Part shown: positions 27,062 through 37,777 of the stretch, piece after piece
Layout: each line of letters begins with the position of its first letter
Numbering within the stretch: position 1 is the first letter of the stretch
Assembly: GCF_028686475.1 (NCBI RefSeq)
Contig: NZ_JAQUCA010000004.1
Span: forward strand, 76,568-140,567
DNA from: Giesbergeria sp.
GTDB lineage: Bacteria; Pseudomonadota; Gammaproteobacteria; Burkholderiales; Burkholderiaceae_C
Direction of reading: 5' to 3'
Length of the DNA: 64,000 bases
Notes under the pieces: generated by a model
What the model saw: the letters and a program-made list of their open reading frames with translations, nothing else
What the model was told of the DNA's origin: nothing
Database searches by the model: none
Made by a program: the position numbers and the translations under genes

Positions 27062-28563
27062 TGGTTCATCTCGCTTCGCTTCAAGAGGTGCTGCAATGGC
27101 TGCGCGCGCGCGTTACCGGCACTTTGCAAACCGATAGCCGCTTGGTACAGCCCGGCGATGGCTTTATTGCTTGGCCGGGGGCCAGTACCGATGGCCGCGC
27201 CCATGTACCACAGGCCCGCGCCCGTGGGGCGGTGGCTTGTTTGGTCGAGCTGGCTGGGGCTGCGCCTTTTGCACTAGAAGGCGACGATGTCGCTGCCTAT
27301 GCGGGCCTAAAAATTGCCACGGGCTTAATCGCCGCTGAATGGTTTGGCAGCGCCAGCAAAGCCTTAGATGTGGTGGCCTTTACTGGCACCAACGGCAAAA
27401 CCAGCAGCGCTTGGTGGTTGGCCAATGCCCTGAGTGGTTTGGTGCATGAGTCCGCCAACGACCGTCCCATTCCGTGCGCCCTGATTGGCACCTTGGGCAT
27501 GGGCGTGTTGCCACGCCTGACCCTGACCGGCCTGACCACCCCGGACCCGGTGCGGCTGCAACGCGCCTTGCGCCAATTTGTCGATGCTGGGGTGCGTAGC
27601 TGCGCGATAGAAGCCTCCTCCATCGGCTTGGCCGAGCATCGCCTAGAAGGCACGCGCATCCGCGTGGGCGTGTTTACCAATTTCACCCAAGACCATCTGG
27701 ACTACCACGGCAGCATGGAAGCCTACTGGCAAGCCAAGTCGGCCCTGTTTGACTGGCTGGGCCTAGAAACCGCCATCATCAACATTGATGACCCGCAAGG
27801 CGCGCAACTACACGCCTCTTTGCTGGGGCGTGGGCTGGATTTGTGGAGCGTCTCGATGCGCCAACCGGCCCGCTTGCAAGCGCAAGATGTGGATTTGGGC
27901 GGCGACGGCCTGCGCTTTGTGGTGGCCGAAGGGCAAGAACAATACCTGTTGCAAACCACACTCATCGGCGATTACAACGTCTCGAACCTGTTGGGCGTGA
28001 TTGCCGCGCTACGCAGCTTGGGCATCCCCTTGCAAGCCGCCGTGCAAGCCTGCGAAGCATTAGAACCCGTGCCGGGGCGGATGCAGCGCATCACCGGCCC
28101 CGGCCTGCCCTTGGTGGCCGTCGATTACGCCCACACCCCCGATGCCTTGGCCCAAGCCCTGCGCGCCCTGCGCCCAGTGGCCCAAGCGCGTGGCGGCCAA
28201 TTGTGGTGCGTGTTTGGCTGTGGCGGCGAGCGCGACAGCAGCAAGCGCCCCCTGATGGGTGCCGCCGCCCAACACGGGGCCGATTGGGTGGTGGTCACCA
28301 GCGACAACCCGCGCAGCGAGTCACCGGAAGCCATCATCCACCAAATTTTGCAAGGCACGATTGCAGGTACCACGTTACTGGTAGAGCCAGACCGCGCTGC
28401 TGCCATCTCCGAAACACTGGCCGAAGCCGATGCCGCCGATGTGGTGCTGATTGCCGGTAAAGGCCACGAAGACTACCAAGAAACCGCAGGTGTGCGCCGT
28501 CCATTTTCTGACATGGCCCAAGCCCAAGCCGCCCTCCAACGCCGCGAAGGCGCTGCCCTATGA
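27061..28563 (+). CDS. murE: UDP-MurNAc-L-Ala-D-Glu:meso-DAP ligase MurE
   Basis: Adds meso-diaminopimelate to the peptidoglycan precursor. The ATP-binding motif GTNGKTSSAWWLANAL is near residue 110. The DNPR motif (TSDNPRSESPEAI) that selects meso-DAP over lysine is present. I chose ATG 27061, 8 bp after GAGGAG (500 residues); the GTG at 27058 is an alternative. The C-terminal AGKGHEDYQE is typical. It overlaps murF by ATGA. Confidence 0.95.
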   Translation: MVHLASLQEVLQWLRARVTGTLQTDSRLVQPGDGFIAWPGASTDGRAHVPQARARGAVACLVELAGAAPFALEGDDVAAYAGLKIATGLIAAEWFGSASKALDVVAFTGTNGKTSSAWWLANALSGLVHESANDRPIPCALIGTLGMGVLPRLTLTGLTTPDPVRLQRALRQFVDAGVRSCAIEASSIGLAEHRLEGTRIRVGVFTNFTQDHLDYHGSMEAYWQAKSALFDWLGLETAIINIDDPQGAQLHASLLGRGLDLWSVSMRQPARLQAQDVDLGGDGLRFVVAEGQEQYLLQTTLIGDYNVSNLLGVIAALRSLGIPLQAAVQACEALEPVPGRMQRITGPGLPLVAVDYAHTPDALAQALRALRPVAQARGGQLWCVFGCGGERDSSKRPLMGAAAQHGADWVVVTSDNPRSESPEAIIHQILQGTIAGTTLLVEPDRAAAISETLAEADAADVVLIAGKGHEDYQETAGVRRPFSDMAQAQAALQRREGAAL

Positions 28564-29960
28564 ACCACCCGCCTCCCATGATGACACTGGCCCAAGCTTT
28601 GGACTGGATAAGGCAATGGCAACCGCAAGCACGCTTAGTAGGCGAGGCGGGCCGCTCCATTGCGCGCGTGCATACCGATAGCCGCAGTTTGCAGCTGGGC
28701 GATTTGTTTGTGGCCCTCAAAGGCGAGCGCTTTGATGCCCATGATTTTCTGGCCCAAGCACGCGCCGTGGGGGCCACAGCCGCCATAGCCCATAGCGGTT
28801 TGGCCGAAGTGGGCCTGCCCGGCATCGAGGTGCCCGACACCCTGAGCGCCTTGGGGGCTTTGGCCGCTGGTTGGCGCAGTCAGTTTGCCCTGCCACTGGT
28901 AGCCGTGACGGGCAGCAATGGCAAAACCACCGTCACGCAAATGCTGGCGGCCATTTTGCGCGCCCATGCTGGCGAAGCGGCGTTTTTTACCCAAGGCAAC
29001 CTCAATAACGCCATCGGTGTGCCGCAAACGCTGCTGCGCCTGAATGCCACACACCGCATCGGCGTGGTGGAGCTGGGCATGAACCACCCCGGCGAGATTG
29101 CCGTGCTGGCGCGCATCGCCCAAGCTACGGTGGCGCTGGTCAACAACGCCCAGCGCGAACACCTTGAATTTATGGGCACCGTGCAAGCCGTGGCCGAAGA
29201 AAACGGCTCCGTGCTGGCTGCCTTGCCCGCCGACGGCGTGGCCGTGTTTCCGGCTGATGAACCCTATACCGCTTTGTGGCAAGGTTTGGCCGGGGCGCGC
29301 CGCTGCCTCACTTTTGGCGCTACTGGCGCTGATGTGCAAGCCATTGCCGCCGACTGGCAGGCGGGCGCTTGGCAAGTACGCATCAATACCCCGCAAGGGC
29401 ATTTCGATACGGCCCTGCACATTGCAGGCCGCCACAATGTACGCAACGCCTTGGCCGCCACCGCCTGCGCGCTGGCCGCTGGGCTGCCCTTGACTGCCAT
29501 TGCCCAAGGCTTGGGCGATTTTGTGCCCGTCAAGGGGCGCTCACGCGCCTTGGCGCTCAATGTAGCTGGACGCAATTTAACACTGGTGGACGACAGCTAC
29601 AACGCCAACCCCGATTCGGTGCGCGCAGCCATCGACGTATTAGCCGATTTACCCGGCCCGCGCCTGCTGGTGTTGGGCGATATGGGCGAGGTGGGCGACC
29701 AAGGCCCACAGTTTCACGCCGAAGCTGGGGCCTATGCCCAAGCGCGTGGCATCGAACAACTGCTGGCACTGGGCCAGCAAAGCACGCACGCCGTGGCCGC
29801 TTTTGGCACCGGCGCGCAGCATTTTGACAACATGGCGCAACTGCAAACGGCAGTGCGCGCAGCCCTGCCCGACGTGGGCAGTATGCTGATTAAAGGGTCT
29901 CGCTTCATGAAGATGGAACAGGTGCTAGAGCTTACGGCCACCACGGGGGCTGCATGTTGA
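28560..29960 (+). CDS. murF: UDP-MurNAc-tripeptide:D-Ala-D-Ala ligase MurF
   Basis: Adds the D-Ala-D-Ala dipeptide to the precursor. The Mur ligase ATP motif [16 protein letters not shown] is near residue 118, followed by [14 protein letters not shown] and [27 protein letters not shown] and LGDMGEVG are in the C-terminal half. The length of 466 residues is normal. It overlaps murE and mraY, so it is cotranslated with them. Confidence 0.95.
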   Translation: MNHPPPMMTLAQALDWIRQWQPQARLVGEAGRSIARVHTDSRSLQLGDLFVALKGERFDAHDFLAQARAVGATAAIAHSGLAEVGLPGIEVPDTLSALGALAAGWRSQFALPLVAVTGSNGKTTVTQMLAAILRAHAGEAAFFTQGNLNNAIGVPQTLLRLNATHRIGVVELGMNHPGEIAVLARIAQATVALVNNAQREHLEFMGTVQAVAEENGSVLAALPADGVAVFPADEPYTALWQGLAGARRCLTFGATGADVQAIAADWQAGAWQVRINTPQGHFDTALHIAGRHNVRNALAATACALAAGLPLTAIAQGLGDFVPVKGRSRALALNVAGRNLTLVDDSYNANPDSVRAAIDVLADLPGPRLLVLGDMGEVGDQGPQFHAEAGAYAQARGIEQLLALGQQSTHAVAAFGTGAQHFDNMAQLQTAVRAALPDVGSMLIKGSRFMKMEQVLELTATTGAAC

Positions 29961-31132
29961 TTTGGTTGGCGCAGTGGTTGCAGGGTTTATCGCCCGAGTT
30001 TGGTTTTTTTCGGGTGTTTCAGTATTTAACTTTTCGCGCCGTCATGGCGGCCCTGACGGCCCTGCTCATCGGCTTGGTGGCGGGGCCAGCGGTGATTCGC
30101 CGCCTGACCTCGTTAAAAATTGGCCAGCCGATTCGCACCAACGGCATGGAAACCCACCATGTCAAGAGCGGCACGCCCACGATGGGCGGTGTGCTAATTT
30201 TGATGTCGATTGCGGTTTCTACCCTGCTGTGGTTTGACTGGGCCAATCGCTTTGTTTGGATTGTGCTGATTGTCACGCTGGGCTTTGGGGCCATTGGTTG
30301 GGCCGACGATTGGCGCAAAGTGGTCAACAAAGACCCGGAGGGGATGCCCTCGCGCGAGAAATACATGTGGCAATCCCTCATCGGCCTGCTGGCAGCGCTG
30401 TATTTGGTGTTTAGCATTTCCGAGAGCAACAACTACCGCGTGTTGGAGCTGTTTACCTCGTGGGTGCGCTCGGGCTTTGATGTCAACTTGCCCGCGCAGG
30501 CCGGGCTGCTGTTGCCCTTCTTTAAGGAAGTGAGCTACCCGCTGGGCGTGCTGGGCTTTGTCATCATGACCTATCTGGTGATTGTCGGGGCCAGCAATGC
30601 CGTCAACCTGACGGATGGTCTGGACGGCTTGGCCATCATGCCGGTGGTGATGGTCGGCTCGGCTTTGGGCGTGTTTGCCTACGTCACGGGCAATGCCTTT
30701 TATGCCAAATACCTGTTTTTGCCCCACATTGCGGGTTCTGGCGAGTTACTGATTTTTTGCGCCGCGATGGCTGGGGCCGGTTTGGCCTTTTTGTGGTTTA
30801 ACACCCACCCGGCGCAGGTGTTTATGGGCGATGTAGGCGCGCTGGCGCTGGGTGGCGCGCTGGGCACCATCGCCGTGATTGTGCGCCAAGAGATTGTGCT
30901 GGCCATCATGGGCGGTATTTTTGTGGTCGAGGCGCTGTCCGTCATGGCCCAAGTCATGTGGTTCAAGTTCACCAAAAAGCGCTACGGCCAAGGCCGCCGC
31001 CTGCTCAAAATGGCCCCGCTGCACCACCATTTTGAAAAGAGCGGCTGGAAAGAAACCCAAGTGGTAGTGCGCTTTTGGATTGTCACCATGCTGCTGTGCT
31101 TGGTCGGTCTGTCCACCCTCAAACTGCGGTAA
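29954..31132 (+). CDS. mraY: phospho-MurNAc-pentapeptide transferase MraY
   Basis: Polytopic membrane enzyme that makes lipid I from UDP-MurNAc-pentapeptide and undecaprenyl phosphate. About ten hydrophobic segments are visible. Catalytic motifs include [13 protein letters not shown], the aspartates in [29 protein letters not shown] and [15 protein letters not shown]. Length is 392 residues. The start lies within the last bases of murF; murD follows after 5 bp. Confidence 0.96.
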   Translation: MLIWLAQWLQGLSPEFGFFRVFQYLTFRAVMAALTALLIGLVAGPAVIRRLTSLKIGQPIRTNGMETHHVKSGTPTMGGVLILMSIAVSTLLWFDWANRFVWIVLIVTLGFGAIGWADDWRKVVNKDPEGMPSREKYMWQSLIGLLAALYLVFSISESNNYRVLELFTSWVRSGFDVNLPAQAGLLLPFFKEVSYPLGVLGFVIMTYLVIVGASNAVNLTDGLDGLAIMPVVMVGSALGVFAYVTGNAFYAKYLFLPHIAGSGELLIFCAAMAGAGLAFLWFNTHPAQVFMGDVGALALGGALGTIAVIVRQEIVLAIMGGIFVVEALSVMAQVMWFKFTKKRYGQGRRLLKMAPLHHHFEKSGWKETQVVVRFWIVTMLLCLVGLSTLKLR

Positions 31133-31137
31133 ACACC

Positions 31138-32658
31138 ATGTCTTTGCACGAGCAGCATATTCTGATTTTGGGCCTAGGGGCCTCTGGGCTGGCGATGGCG
31201 CGCTGGTGCGCGCGTGCGGGGGCCAAAGTCACGGTGGCCGATACGCGCGCCCAACCGCCCCAGTTAGAAGCCTTGCAGGCCGAATGGCCGCAAGTCAAGT
31301 TTGTGGCCGGGCCATTCGGTGCCCATTTGCTTGAAGGGCAGCAGCCGGTGCAGGCGGTGTACCGCTCGCCGGGCCTCAGCCCCGATGCCGTCGCCCCCGT
31401 GTTGGTAGCGGCCAGCGCCAGCAGCATCCGCATCGGCGGCGAACTGTGCTTGTTCTTTGCCGCTTTGCAAGATTTACGCGCCAGCCAAGCCTATGCCCCG
31501 GCAGTGCTGGCCATTACAGGCACCAATGGCAAAACCACTGTCACCTCCCTGACCGGGCAATTGGTCGAGCGCGCCGGTAAAAGCGTGGCCGTGGCGGGCA
31601 ACATTGGCCCGACGCTGCTCGATACCTTGGCCACACGGCTCCAAGCCAACGCCTTGCCCGAAGTGTGGGTGCTAGAGCTGTCCAGCTTCCAATTAGACAG
31701 CGCCAGCGGCTTTGAGCCTACGGCAGCAGCGGTACTCAACGTGACGCAAGACCATTTAGACTGGCATGGCAGCATGGCAGCCTATGCCCAAGCCAAGGCA
31801 CGCATTTTTGGGGCCAAAGCGCTCATGGTACTCAACCGCGAAGATGCTGCCGTGATGGCGATGCTGCCTGCGCCGGTGCCGGTCAAACTGCAAAAACCAC
31901 AGCAGCGCGCGCATATCACCTTTGGCGGCGATTTACCGCGCCGCCCCGGCGACTTTGGCATTGAAACCGTGGGCGGCATGGCTTGGCTGGTGCGTGCCAT
32001 GCCTGCCGACGAAACCCGCCAGCGCAGCCGCAACCCCGAAGCTGAAGAGCTGCACATCCAACGCTTAATGCCAGCCGATGCCTTGCGTATCCGTGGCCGC
32101 CACAACGCCATCAACGCCTTGGCGGCCTTGGCCTTGGCCCAATCGGCTGGCTGTGGCTTGGCCGCCATGCTGTACGGCCTGCGCGAATACCAAGGCGAGC
32201 CACACCGGGTAGAGTCCATCGGCATCGTCAATGGCATTGAATACTTTGACGATAGCAAAGGCACCAACGTCGGCGCCACCGTGGCCGCTTTAGCTGGCTT
32301 GGGGGCCGACCGGCAGCTGGTGGTCATTTTGGGCGGCGATGGCAAAGGGCAAGATTTTTCTCCGCTGGCCGTGCCGGTGGCGCGCCATGCGCGTGCCGTG
32401 GTGCTGATAGGCCGCGATGCCCCACAAATCACTGCCGCCCTGCAAGACACCGGCGTACCCTTGTTGCAAGCCGCCAGCCTGCCCCAAGCGGTGCAATGGG
32501 CCAGCCAGCAAGCCCGTGCAGGTGATGCGGTACTGATGTCGCCCGCCTGTGCCAGTCTGGACATGTTCTCCAACTACGCGCACCGCGCCCAAGTGTTCTG
32601 CACCGCAGTGCAAACCCTGGCCGATGAGGCCGGTCAAAGTTTGCTAGGGAGCCTGTAA
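31138..32658 (+). CDS. murD: UDP-MurNAc-L-Ala:D-Glu ligase MurD
   Basis: Adds D-glutamate to UDP-MurNAc-L-alanine. It starts [20 protein letters not shown], with the N-terminal nucleotide-fold motif, then the ATP motif [13 protein letters not shown] near residue 128 and the C-terminal [15 protein letters not shown]. It has 506 residues from ATG 31138, somewhat longer than the E. coli enzyme, with insertions near residues 250-305. Its stop and the ftsW start share bases (TAATG). Confidence 0.95.
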   Translation: MSLHEQHILILGLGASGLAMARWCARAGAKVTVADTRAQPPQLEALQAEWPQVKFVAGPFGAHLLEGQQPVQAVYRSPGLSPDAVAPVLVAASASSIRIGGELCLFFAALQDLRASQAYAPAVLAITGTNGKTTVTSLTGQLVERAGKSVAVAGNIGPTLLDTLATRLQANALPEVWVLELSSFQLDSASGFEPTAAAVLNVTQDHLDWHGSMAAYAQAKARIFGAKALMVLNREDAAVMAMLPAPVPVKLQKPQQRAHITFGGDLPRRPGDFGIETVGGMAWLVRAMPADETRQRSRNPEAEELHIQRLMPADALRIRGRHNAINALAALALAQSAGCGLAAMLYGLREYQGEPHRVESIGIVNGIEYFDDSKGTNVGATVAALAGLGADRQLVVILGGDGKGQDFSPLAVPVARHARAVVLIGRDAPQITAALQDTGVPLLQAASLPQAVQWASQQARAGDAVLMSPACASLDMFSNYAHRAQVFCTAVQTLADEAGQSLLGSL

Positions 32659-33929
32659 TGGCAGAGCAAGAGCGCGCCGGAATGCGCCAGCGGGTGCGTG
32701 GCTGGTTCAACCCGATGCAAGCGGCTGGGGTCGATGGCCTGCCGGTACGCATCGGTGGCATGGAATACCGCCAAACCTCGGCCACACCCGCCAGCGTGTT
32801 GGGCTTTGACCAAGCCCTGCTGTGGGTGGTGGTGGCGCTGCTCACTTGGGGGCTGGTGATGGTCTATTCGGCCTCTATCGCCCTGCCCGACAACCCGCGC
32901 TTTGGCAAAATTGCCCCCACCCATTTCTTGGTGCGCCATGTGTTTGCCTTGGGCGTAGGCTTTGTGGCCGCCATCATGGCTTTTCAAATCCCCATGAAGG
33001 CCTGGGAGCGCCATGCGCGCAGCTTGTTTTTACTCTCGCTGTTTACCCTGGTGCTGGTGCTTGTACCGGGCATCGGCACGGTCGTGAATGGGGCGCGGCG
33101 TTGGTTATCACTCGGGGTAATGAACTTTCAGCCCTCTGAGCTGGCCAAGTTGGCCGTGGTGATTTACGCCGCTGATTACATGGTACGCAAAATGGAAGTC
33201 AAAGAGCGCTTCTTCCGTGCCGTGCTACCGATGGGCGCTGCCGTGGCGGTGGTGGGGGCCTTGTTGCTGGCCGAGCCAGACATGGGGGCCTTCATGGTGA
33301 TTGCCGTGATTGCAATGGGCATCTTGTTTTTGGGCGGTGTCAATGCGCGCATGTTCTTTTTGATTGCCCTCATCTTGGTGCTGGCCTTTGCGGCGATGGT
33401 GTGGTTTTCTGACTGGCGACGCGAGCGCATTTTTGCCTACCTAGACCCGTGGAGCGAAAAACACGCCCTCGGCAAGGGCTACCAGCTTTCACACTCACTG
33501 ATTGCGATTGGCCGGGGCGAGATTTTTGGTGTCGGACTGGGTGGCAGCGTCGAAAAACTGCACTGGCTGCCCGAAGCACATACCGACTTCTTGCTGGCCG
33601 TGATTGGCGAAGAATTCGGCCTGATTGGTGTGCTGCTCTTGATTGGCATGTTCTTTTGGCTCACGCGGCGCATCATGCACATTGGCCGCCAAGCCATCGC
33701 GCTGGATAGGGTATTTGCCGGATTGGTGGCCCAAGGCGTGGCCATGTGGATGGGTTTTCAGGCGTTTATCAACATGGGCGTGAACTTGGGCGCTTTGCCC
33801 ACTAAGGGCCTGACCTTGCCTTTGATGAGCTTTGGCGGTTCGGCCATTTTGATGAACTTGGTCGCGCTGGCGGTGGTGTTCCGGGTGGATTATGAGAATA
33901 AATTATTAATGCGCGGAGGCCACGCATGA
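32658..33929 (+). CDS. ftsW: septal peptidoglycan glycosyltransferase FtsW
   Basis: SEDS-family membrane enzyme that polymerises lipid II together with FtsI. The protein (423 residues) has a soluble N-terminal stretch of ~50 residues, then about ten hydrophobic segments. Signature parts are [22 protein letters not shown], the end motif [13 protein letters not shown] and the segment [14 protein letters not shown]. It overlaps murD and murG in the operon. Confidence 0.95.
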   Translation: MAEQERAGMRQRVRGWFNPMQAAGVDGLPVRIGGMEYRQTSATPASVLGFDQALLWVVVALLTWGLVMVYSASIALPDNPRFGKIAPTHFLVRHVFALGVGFVAAIMAFQIPMKAWERHARSLFLLSLFTLVLVLVPGIGTVVNGARRWLSLGVMNFQPSELAKLAVVIYAADYMVRKMEVKERFFRAVLPMGAAVAVVGALLLAEPDMGAFMVIAVIAMGILFLGGVNARMFFLIALILVLAFAAMVWFSDWRRERIFAYLDPWSEKHALGKGYQLSHSLIAIGRGEIFGVGLGGSVEKLHWLPEAHTDFLLAVIGEEFGLIGVLLLIGMFFWLTRRIMHIGRQAIALDRVFAGLVAQGVAMWMGFQAFINMGVNLGALPTKGLTLPLMSFGGSAILMNLVALAVVFRVDYENKLLMRGGHA

Positions 33930-34990
33930 GCCAAAAAATCGCCCTCATCATGGCCGGGGGCACCGGCGGGCATATTTTTCCGGGCTTGGCCGTGGCCCAC
34001 GCCCTGCGCGAACGCGGTTGGCAGGTACATTGGCTGGGCGCACCCGCCAGCATGGAGGCGCGCTTGGTGCCGCCGCAAGGCTTTGCCCTCGAAACTATTG
34101 ATTTCTCAGGCGTGCGCGGCAAGGGGATTAAAACGCTGGCCCTGTTGCCTTGGCGTTTGCTCAAAGCCTTGGCGCAAGCCTTGGCCGTGGTGCGCCGGGT
34201 GCAACCCGATGTAGTGGTCGGCTTGGGTGGCTATATCAGCTTTCCGGGGGGCATAGCGGCCCGACTGGCGGGCAAGCCCTTGGTGCTGCACGAGCAAAAC
34301 TCGGTGCCCGGCATGGCCAATAAACTGCTGGCGCACATGGCAGCGCAGGTATTTACGGCCTTTCCCAAGGTATTTGCCCAAGGGCATTGGGTCGGCAACC
34401 CCTTGCGCGTCGCTTTTTTACAACAACCCGAACCAGCACAACGCTTTGCCGGTCGCAGTGGCCGCCTGCGCCTATTGGTCGTGGGGGGCAGCTTGGGGGC
34501 CAAGGCGCTCAATGAGGTGGTGCCGCAAGCCTTGGCCTTGTTGCCACAGGGGCAACGCCCCATCGTGACGCACCAAAGCGGCACGGCGCAAATAGAAGCC
34601 TTGCAGCAAAACTACGCTGCCGCTGGGGTGCAAGCCACCCTCACCCCGTTTATTGACGACACCGCCCAAGCCTTTGCCGATGCCGACATCATTGTGTGCC
34701 GCGCCGGGGCCAGCACCGTGACCGAAATCGCCGCCATTGGCGCTGCCGCCATTTTTGTGCCCTTCCCTGCCGCTGTCGATGACCACCAAACCGCCAATGC
34801 GCGCTTTTTGGTCGATGCTGGGGCTGCTTGGCTGCTGCCACAGCCCGAGTTGTCAGCCCAAACGCTGGCCAAAATGTTACAAACCCTAGACCGCCCTGCA
34901 CTGTTGCAGCGCGCCATTCAAGCTAAAAAAATGCAAAAAACAGAAGCCACATTGATGGTGGTCAGTGCGTGCGAGGCGCTACTGGCATGA
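33926..34990 (+). CDS. murG: UDP-GlcNAc:lipid I N-acetylglucosaminyltransferase MurG
   Basis: Converts lipid I to lipid II on the inner face of the membrane. The N-terminal loop [17 protein letters not shown] is at residues 11-27, [18 protein letters not shown] near 93, and the C-terminal domain has [20 protein letters not shown]-like [12 protein letters not shown] and [13 protein letters not shown]. It is 354 residues long with a GT28 fold. It overlaps ftsW and murC by ATGA-type junctions. Confidence 0.96.
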   Translation: MSQKIALIMAGGTGGHIFPGLAVAHALRERGWQVHWLGAPASMEARLVPPQGFALETIDFSGVRGKGIKTLALLPWRLLKALAQALAVVRRVQPDVVVGLGGYISFPGGIAARLAGKPLVLHEQNSVPGMANKLLAHMAAQVFTAFPKVFAQGHWVGNPLRVAFLQQPEPAQRFAGRSGRLRLLVVGGSLGAKALNEVVPQALALLPQGQRPIVTHQSGTAQIEALQQNYAAAGVQATLTPFIDDTAQAFADADIIVCRAGASTVTEIAAIGAAAIFVPFPAAVDDHQTANARFLVDAGAAWLLPQPELSAQTLAKMLQTLDRPALLQRAIQAKKMQKTEATLMVVSACEALLA

Positions 34991-36402
34991 AACACGCCGT
35001 TCAACACATCCATTTTGTCGGTATTGGCGGCTCGGGCATGAGCGGCATTGCCGAAGTGCTGCACAACCTAGGCTATACCATCTCTGGCTCGGATTTGGCC
35101 GATAGCGCCACCCTGCGCCGCTTGCAAGGGCTGGGCATCACTACCCATTTGGGCCACGAGGCCGCCCATATCGCCGGGGCCGATGCCGTCGTCACCTCTA
35201 CCGCCGTGCAGGCCGATAACCCCGAAGTGCAGGCCGCGCGCGAGAAAAAAATCCCCGTCGTGCCACGCGCCCTGATGCTGGCCGAGCTGATGCGCCTCAA
35301 ACGCGGCATTGCCATTGCTGGCGCACACGGCAAAACCACCACCACCAGCTTGGTCACCAGCGTACTGGCCGAGGGCGGCCTGGACCCCACCTTTGTAATT
35401 GGTGGCCGCCTCAACAGCGCCGGGGCCAATGCCAAGCTGGGCAGTGGTGAATACATTGTGGTCGAGGCCGACGAGTCCGATGCCTCCTTCCTGAACCTGC
35501 TGCCGGTGATGGCCGTGGTCACCAATATCGATGCCGACCACATGGAAACCTACGGCCACGATTTTGGCCGTTTGAAGAAGGCTTTTGTCGATTTTCTGCA
35601 CCGGATGCCGTTTTACGGTACCGCCATTTTGTGCATCGACAGCCCAGCAGTGCGCGACATCCTGCCCGAAGTCACCTGCCCCATCACCAGCTATGGCTTG
35701 GCCGAAGATGCCCAAGTGCGCGCCGTGAATCTGCGCGCCGAGGCCGGACAAATGCGCTTTACCGTACAACGGCGCAACGGCGTGACCCTGCCCGATTTGG
35801 AAGTGGTACTCAATTTGGCCGGTGAACACAACGTCCTGAACGCTTTGGCCGCCATTGCCATCGCGGTCGAATTGAACATCCCCGACGAGGCCGTGCTGCG
35901 CGCGCTGGCCGGGTTTACCGGGGTCGGGCGGCGCTTCCAACACTACGGCGATTGGCCCGCACCCGCTGGCGGGGGCCATTTCACTTTGATTGACGACTAC
36001 GGCCACCATCCGGTCGAAATGGCCGCCACCTTGGCCGCTGCACGCGGGGCCTTTCCGGGGCGGCGCTTGGTGCTGGCCTTCCAACCGCACCGCTACACGC
36101 GCACCCGCGATTGTTTTGAAGATTTCGTCAAAGTGCTGGGCAACGCCGACGCGGTGCTACTGACCGAAGTCTATGCGGCTGGCGAAGCCCCCTTGGTAGC
36201 CGCCGATGGCCGGGCCTTGGCGCGCGCGCTGCGTGTCGCTGGGCGGGTCGAGCCAGTATTTATCGACAATATCGCCGATTTGCCCCACAGCATCATCGCC
36301 CAAGCGCACGCCGGTGATGTGGTGCTGTGCATGGGTGCAGGCTCGATTGGAGCCGTGCCGGGCAAGGTGGTCGATGTATTCAAACAACAACCGTCGGAGT
36401 AA
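34987..36402 (+). CDS. murC: UDP-N-acetylmuramate:L-alanine ligase MurC
   Basis: First Mur ligase, adding L-Ala to UDP-MurNAc. It begins [20 protein letters not shown]; the ATP motif [13 protein letters not shown] is near residue 115, followed by [10 protein letters not shown] and [14 protein letters not shown]. Length is 471 residues. The last codons read GTCGGAG before TAA, so GGAG here could have served as the ribosome-binding site of ddlB before the IscB element was inserted right after the stop. Confidence 0.95.
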   Translation: MKHAVQHIHFVGIGGSGMSGIAEVLHNLGYTISGSDLADSATLRRLQGLGITTHLGHEAAHIAGADAVVTSTAVQADNPEVQAAREKKIPVVPRALMLAELMRLKRGIAIAGAHGKTTTTSLVTSVLAEGGLDPTFVIGGRLNSAGANAKLGSGEYIVVEADESDASFLNLLPVMAVVTNIDADHMETYGHDFGRLKKAFVDFLHRMPFYGTAILCIDSPAVRDILPEVTCPITSYGLAEDAQVRAVNLRAEAGQMRFTVQRRNGVTLPDLEVVLNLAGEHNVLNALAAIAIAVELNIPDEAVLRALAGFTGVGRRFQHYGDWPAPAGGGHFTLIDDYGHHPVEMAATLAAARGAFPGRRLVLAFQPHRYTRTRDCFEDFVKVLGNADAVLLTEVYAAGEAPLVAADGRALARALRVAGRVEPVFIDNIADLPHSIIAQAHAGDVVLCMGAGSIGAVPGKVVDVFKQQPSE

Positions 36403-36410
36403 AGGCGTCA

Positions 36411-36715
36411 ATTACCCCATCCTGAAGGATGGAGCTTGAAGCCGAAAGGATACAAGCCAGGTTGACCAGGGAAAGCGGTAGCCAACCCGCTACGTTGACA
36501 ACAGGTCGTTGAGACGCACCAGCAAATGCTTCCTCAGTTTGCTGCTCTGCAAGGTTTTAATCATGCTGGACCAAGGTAAAAGCCCGAAGCTTGAAACCGC
36601 AGCTTGTAAAAGCTGGAGCCGGTTGCCAACATTCCCGAGGGGAGCGACATCGCAAGGTGTCCCTCACTAAGCCCGTAAGGGCTGACTAGCTGGAAAGACA
36701 GCCGTTTTTTTGGAG
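36411..36715 (+). ncRNA. omega-RNA / HEARO RNA of the IscB element
   Basis: About 300 nt directly upstream of iscB with no coding potential but several perfect hairpins: CCATCC-TGAA-GGATGG (36417-36432), CAGCTT-GTAA-AAGCTG (36600-36615), TCCC-GAG-GGGA (36633-36643) and AGCCC-GTAA-GGGCT (36670-36683). This position and the CCATCCTGAAGGATGG start match HEARO RNAs, now called omega-RNA, which guide IscB to DNA. In known systems the guide comes from the flank just 5' of the element, here the murC 3' end (about 36385-36410). The RNA looks intact although the nuclease gene is not. Confidence 0.85.
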
Positions 36716-37456
36716 AGATGGAGAGATACGTGGCAGTTTTTGTGTTGGATTCCCAAGGTAAGGCATTGATGCCCTGCACCGAAAAGCGCGCCCGGCTGCT
36801 GCTGGCGCGTGGCCGGGCGCGGGTGCATCGCTTGGTACCGATGGTGATTCGACTTACAGACCGTGCAGCCGATACCTGCGTGCTTCAGCCACTGCGTTTG
36901 AAGCTGGACCCCGGCAGCAAAACCACCGGCTTGGCCTTGGTGCGCGATGCCCAAGTTATTGACGCACAGTCCGGCGAAGTGCAAACCGCTGCTGTGGTGC
37001 TGAACCTGATGGAGTTAATCCATCGCGGTAAGCAAATTTCCGAAGCCTTAACCGCTCGCCGCCAGATGCGCCGTCGGCGCAGAAACCAGTTGCGCCACCG
37101 TGCGCCGCGTTTTCTTAATCGCGGTAATAAAAAGTCCGGCTGGTTGGCCCCCTCACTACAACATCGCGTGGATACCTGCATGGCGTGGGTGCGACGGATT
37201 CAGCGCTGGGCACCTATCAGCGCTATTAGTAGCGAGCTGGTGTGCTTTGATACGCAAGCCTTGCAAAATCCGGAAATCTCGGGAATCGAGTACCAACAAG
37301 GCACCTTATTCGGCTATGAACTGCGCGAGTACCTACTGGAAAAATGGCACCGCCAGTGCGCCTACTGCGATGCCCAAAATGTACCGTTGCAAGTGGAACA
37401 TATCCACCCTAAAGCCCGAGGCGGCAGCAATCGGGCTTCTAATCTCACGCTGGCTT

Positions 37457-37481
37457 GCCAGTGCATGGTTTTGGCACTGGC
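37457..37481. repeat. perfect inverted repeat at the iscB deletion junction
   Basis: GCCAGTGC (37457-37464) and GCACTGGC (37474-37481) are exact inverted copies around 9 bp. The repeat covers the point where the two iscB parts join. TGGCTTGCCA (37451-37460) forms another small palindrome beside it. Confidence 0.7.
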
Positions 37482-37713
37482 GACATGGTGCGCGCGGAGG
37501 TACCTTCGGGCCTCAAGGCTGGCATCTACATCGGTCGTGTGGCCGTGCGGGCCAGTGGCTCTTTCAACATCCAAAGCTACCAAGACGGACAATCCGTCGT
37601 GGTGCAAGGTATCGGCCACAAGCATTGTCGCGTCATTCAGCGCGCTGATGGCTATGGCTATTTCTTCAACCGGGCCAACAACACAAGACGTGAACCGGCA
37701 AGGCCCCAAGCCA

Positions 37714-37777
37714 GGAACGCTGCGCGTTCCGCGCTCTGCCTCCCCGGCATGAATGCCGAGGTTTCACGCGCACACTG
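37714..37777 (+). repeat. right end of the IscB element: two hairpins and terminal sequence
   Basis: GGAACGC-TGC-GCGTTCC (37714-37730) and an imperfect hairpin CCCCGGCAT/ATGCCGAGG (37742-37761) precede the terminal stretch TTCACGCGCACACTG, followed by ATGA. Subterminal hairpins are the transposase-binding elements of IS200/IS605 ends. The same layout recurs at 60291-60355. Confidence 0.75.

Larger units (their letters stand above)
36403..37777 (+). mobile_element. IscB/omega-RNA (OMEGA, HEARO) insertion between murC and ddlB
   Basis: About 1.37 kb separate murC from ddlB, which are normally adjacent in this cluster. The segment holds a structured RNA region, a damaged iscB gene and a terminal two-hairpin right end. 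It ends at ATGA of the ddlB start codon. No TnpA transposase is present, as is usual for IscB elements of the IS200/IS605 type, which depend on a transposase in trans. The left boundary is only known to lie between 36403 and about 36417. Confidence 0.88.

Noticed and set aside
35068-36090. Long minus-strand frame opposite murC
   Set aside because: It lies entirely within murC, has no recognisable motif and no ribosome-binding site.
36706-36712. T-run just before iscB as a transcription terminator
   Set aside because: No stable stem directly precedes it, and in this element family the RNA and iscB are adjacent; kept as part of the RNA region.
37100-37648. Separate plus-strand frame overlapping iscB
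   Set aside because: It is a different frame through the iscB bridge helix and HNH region; all recognisable IscB motifs are in the other frames.
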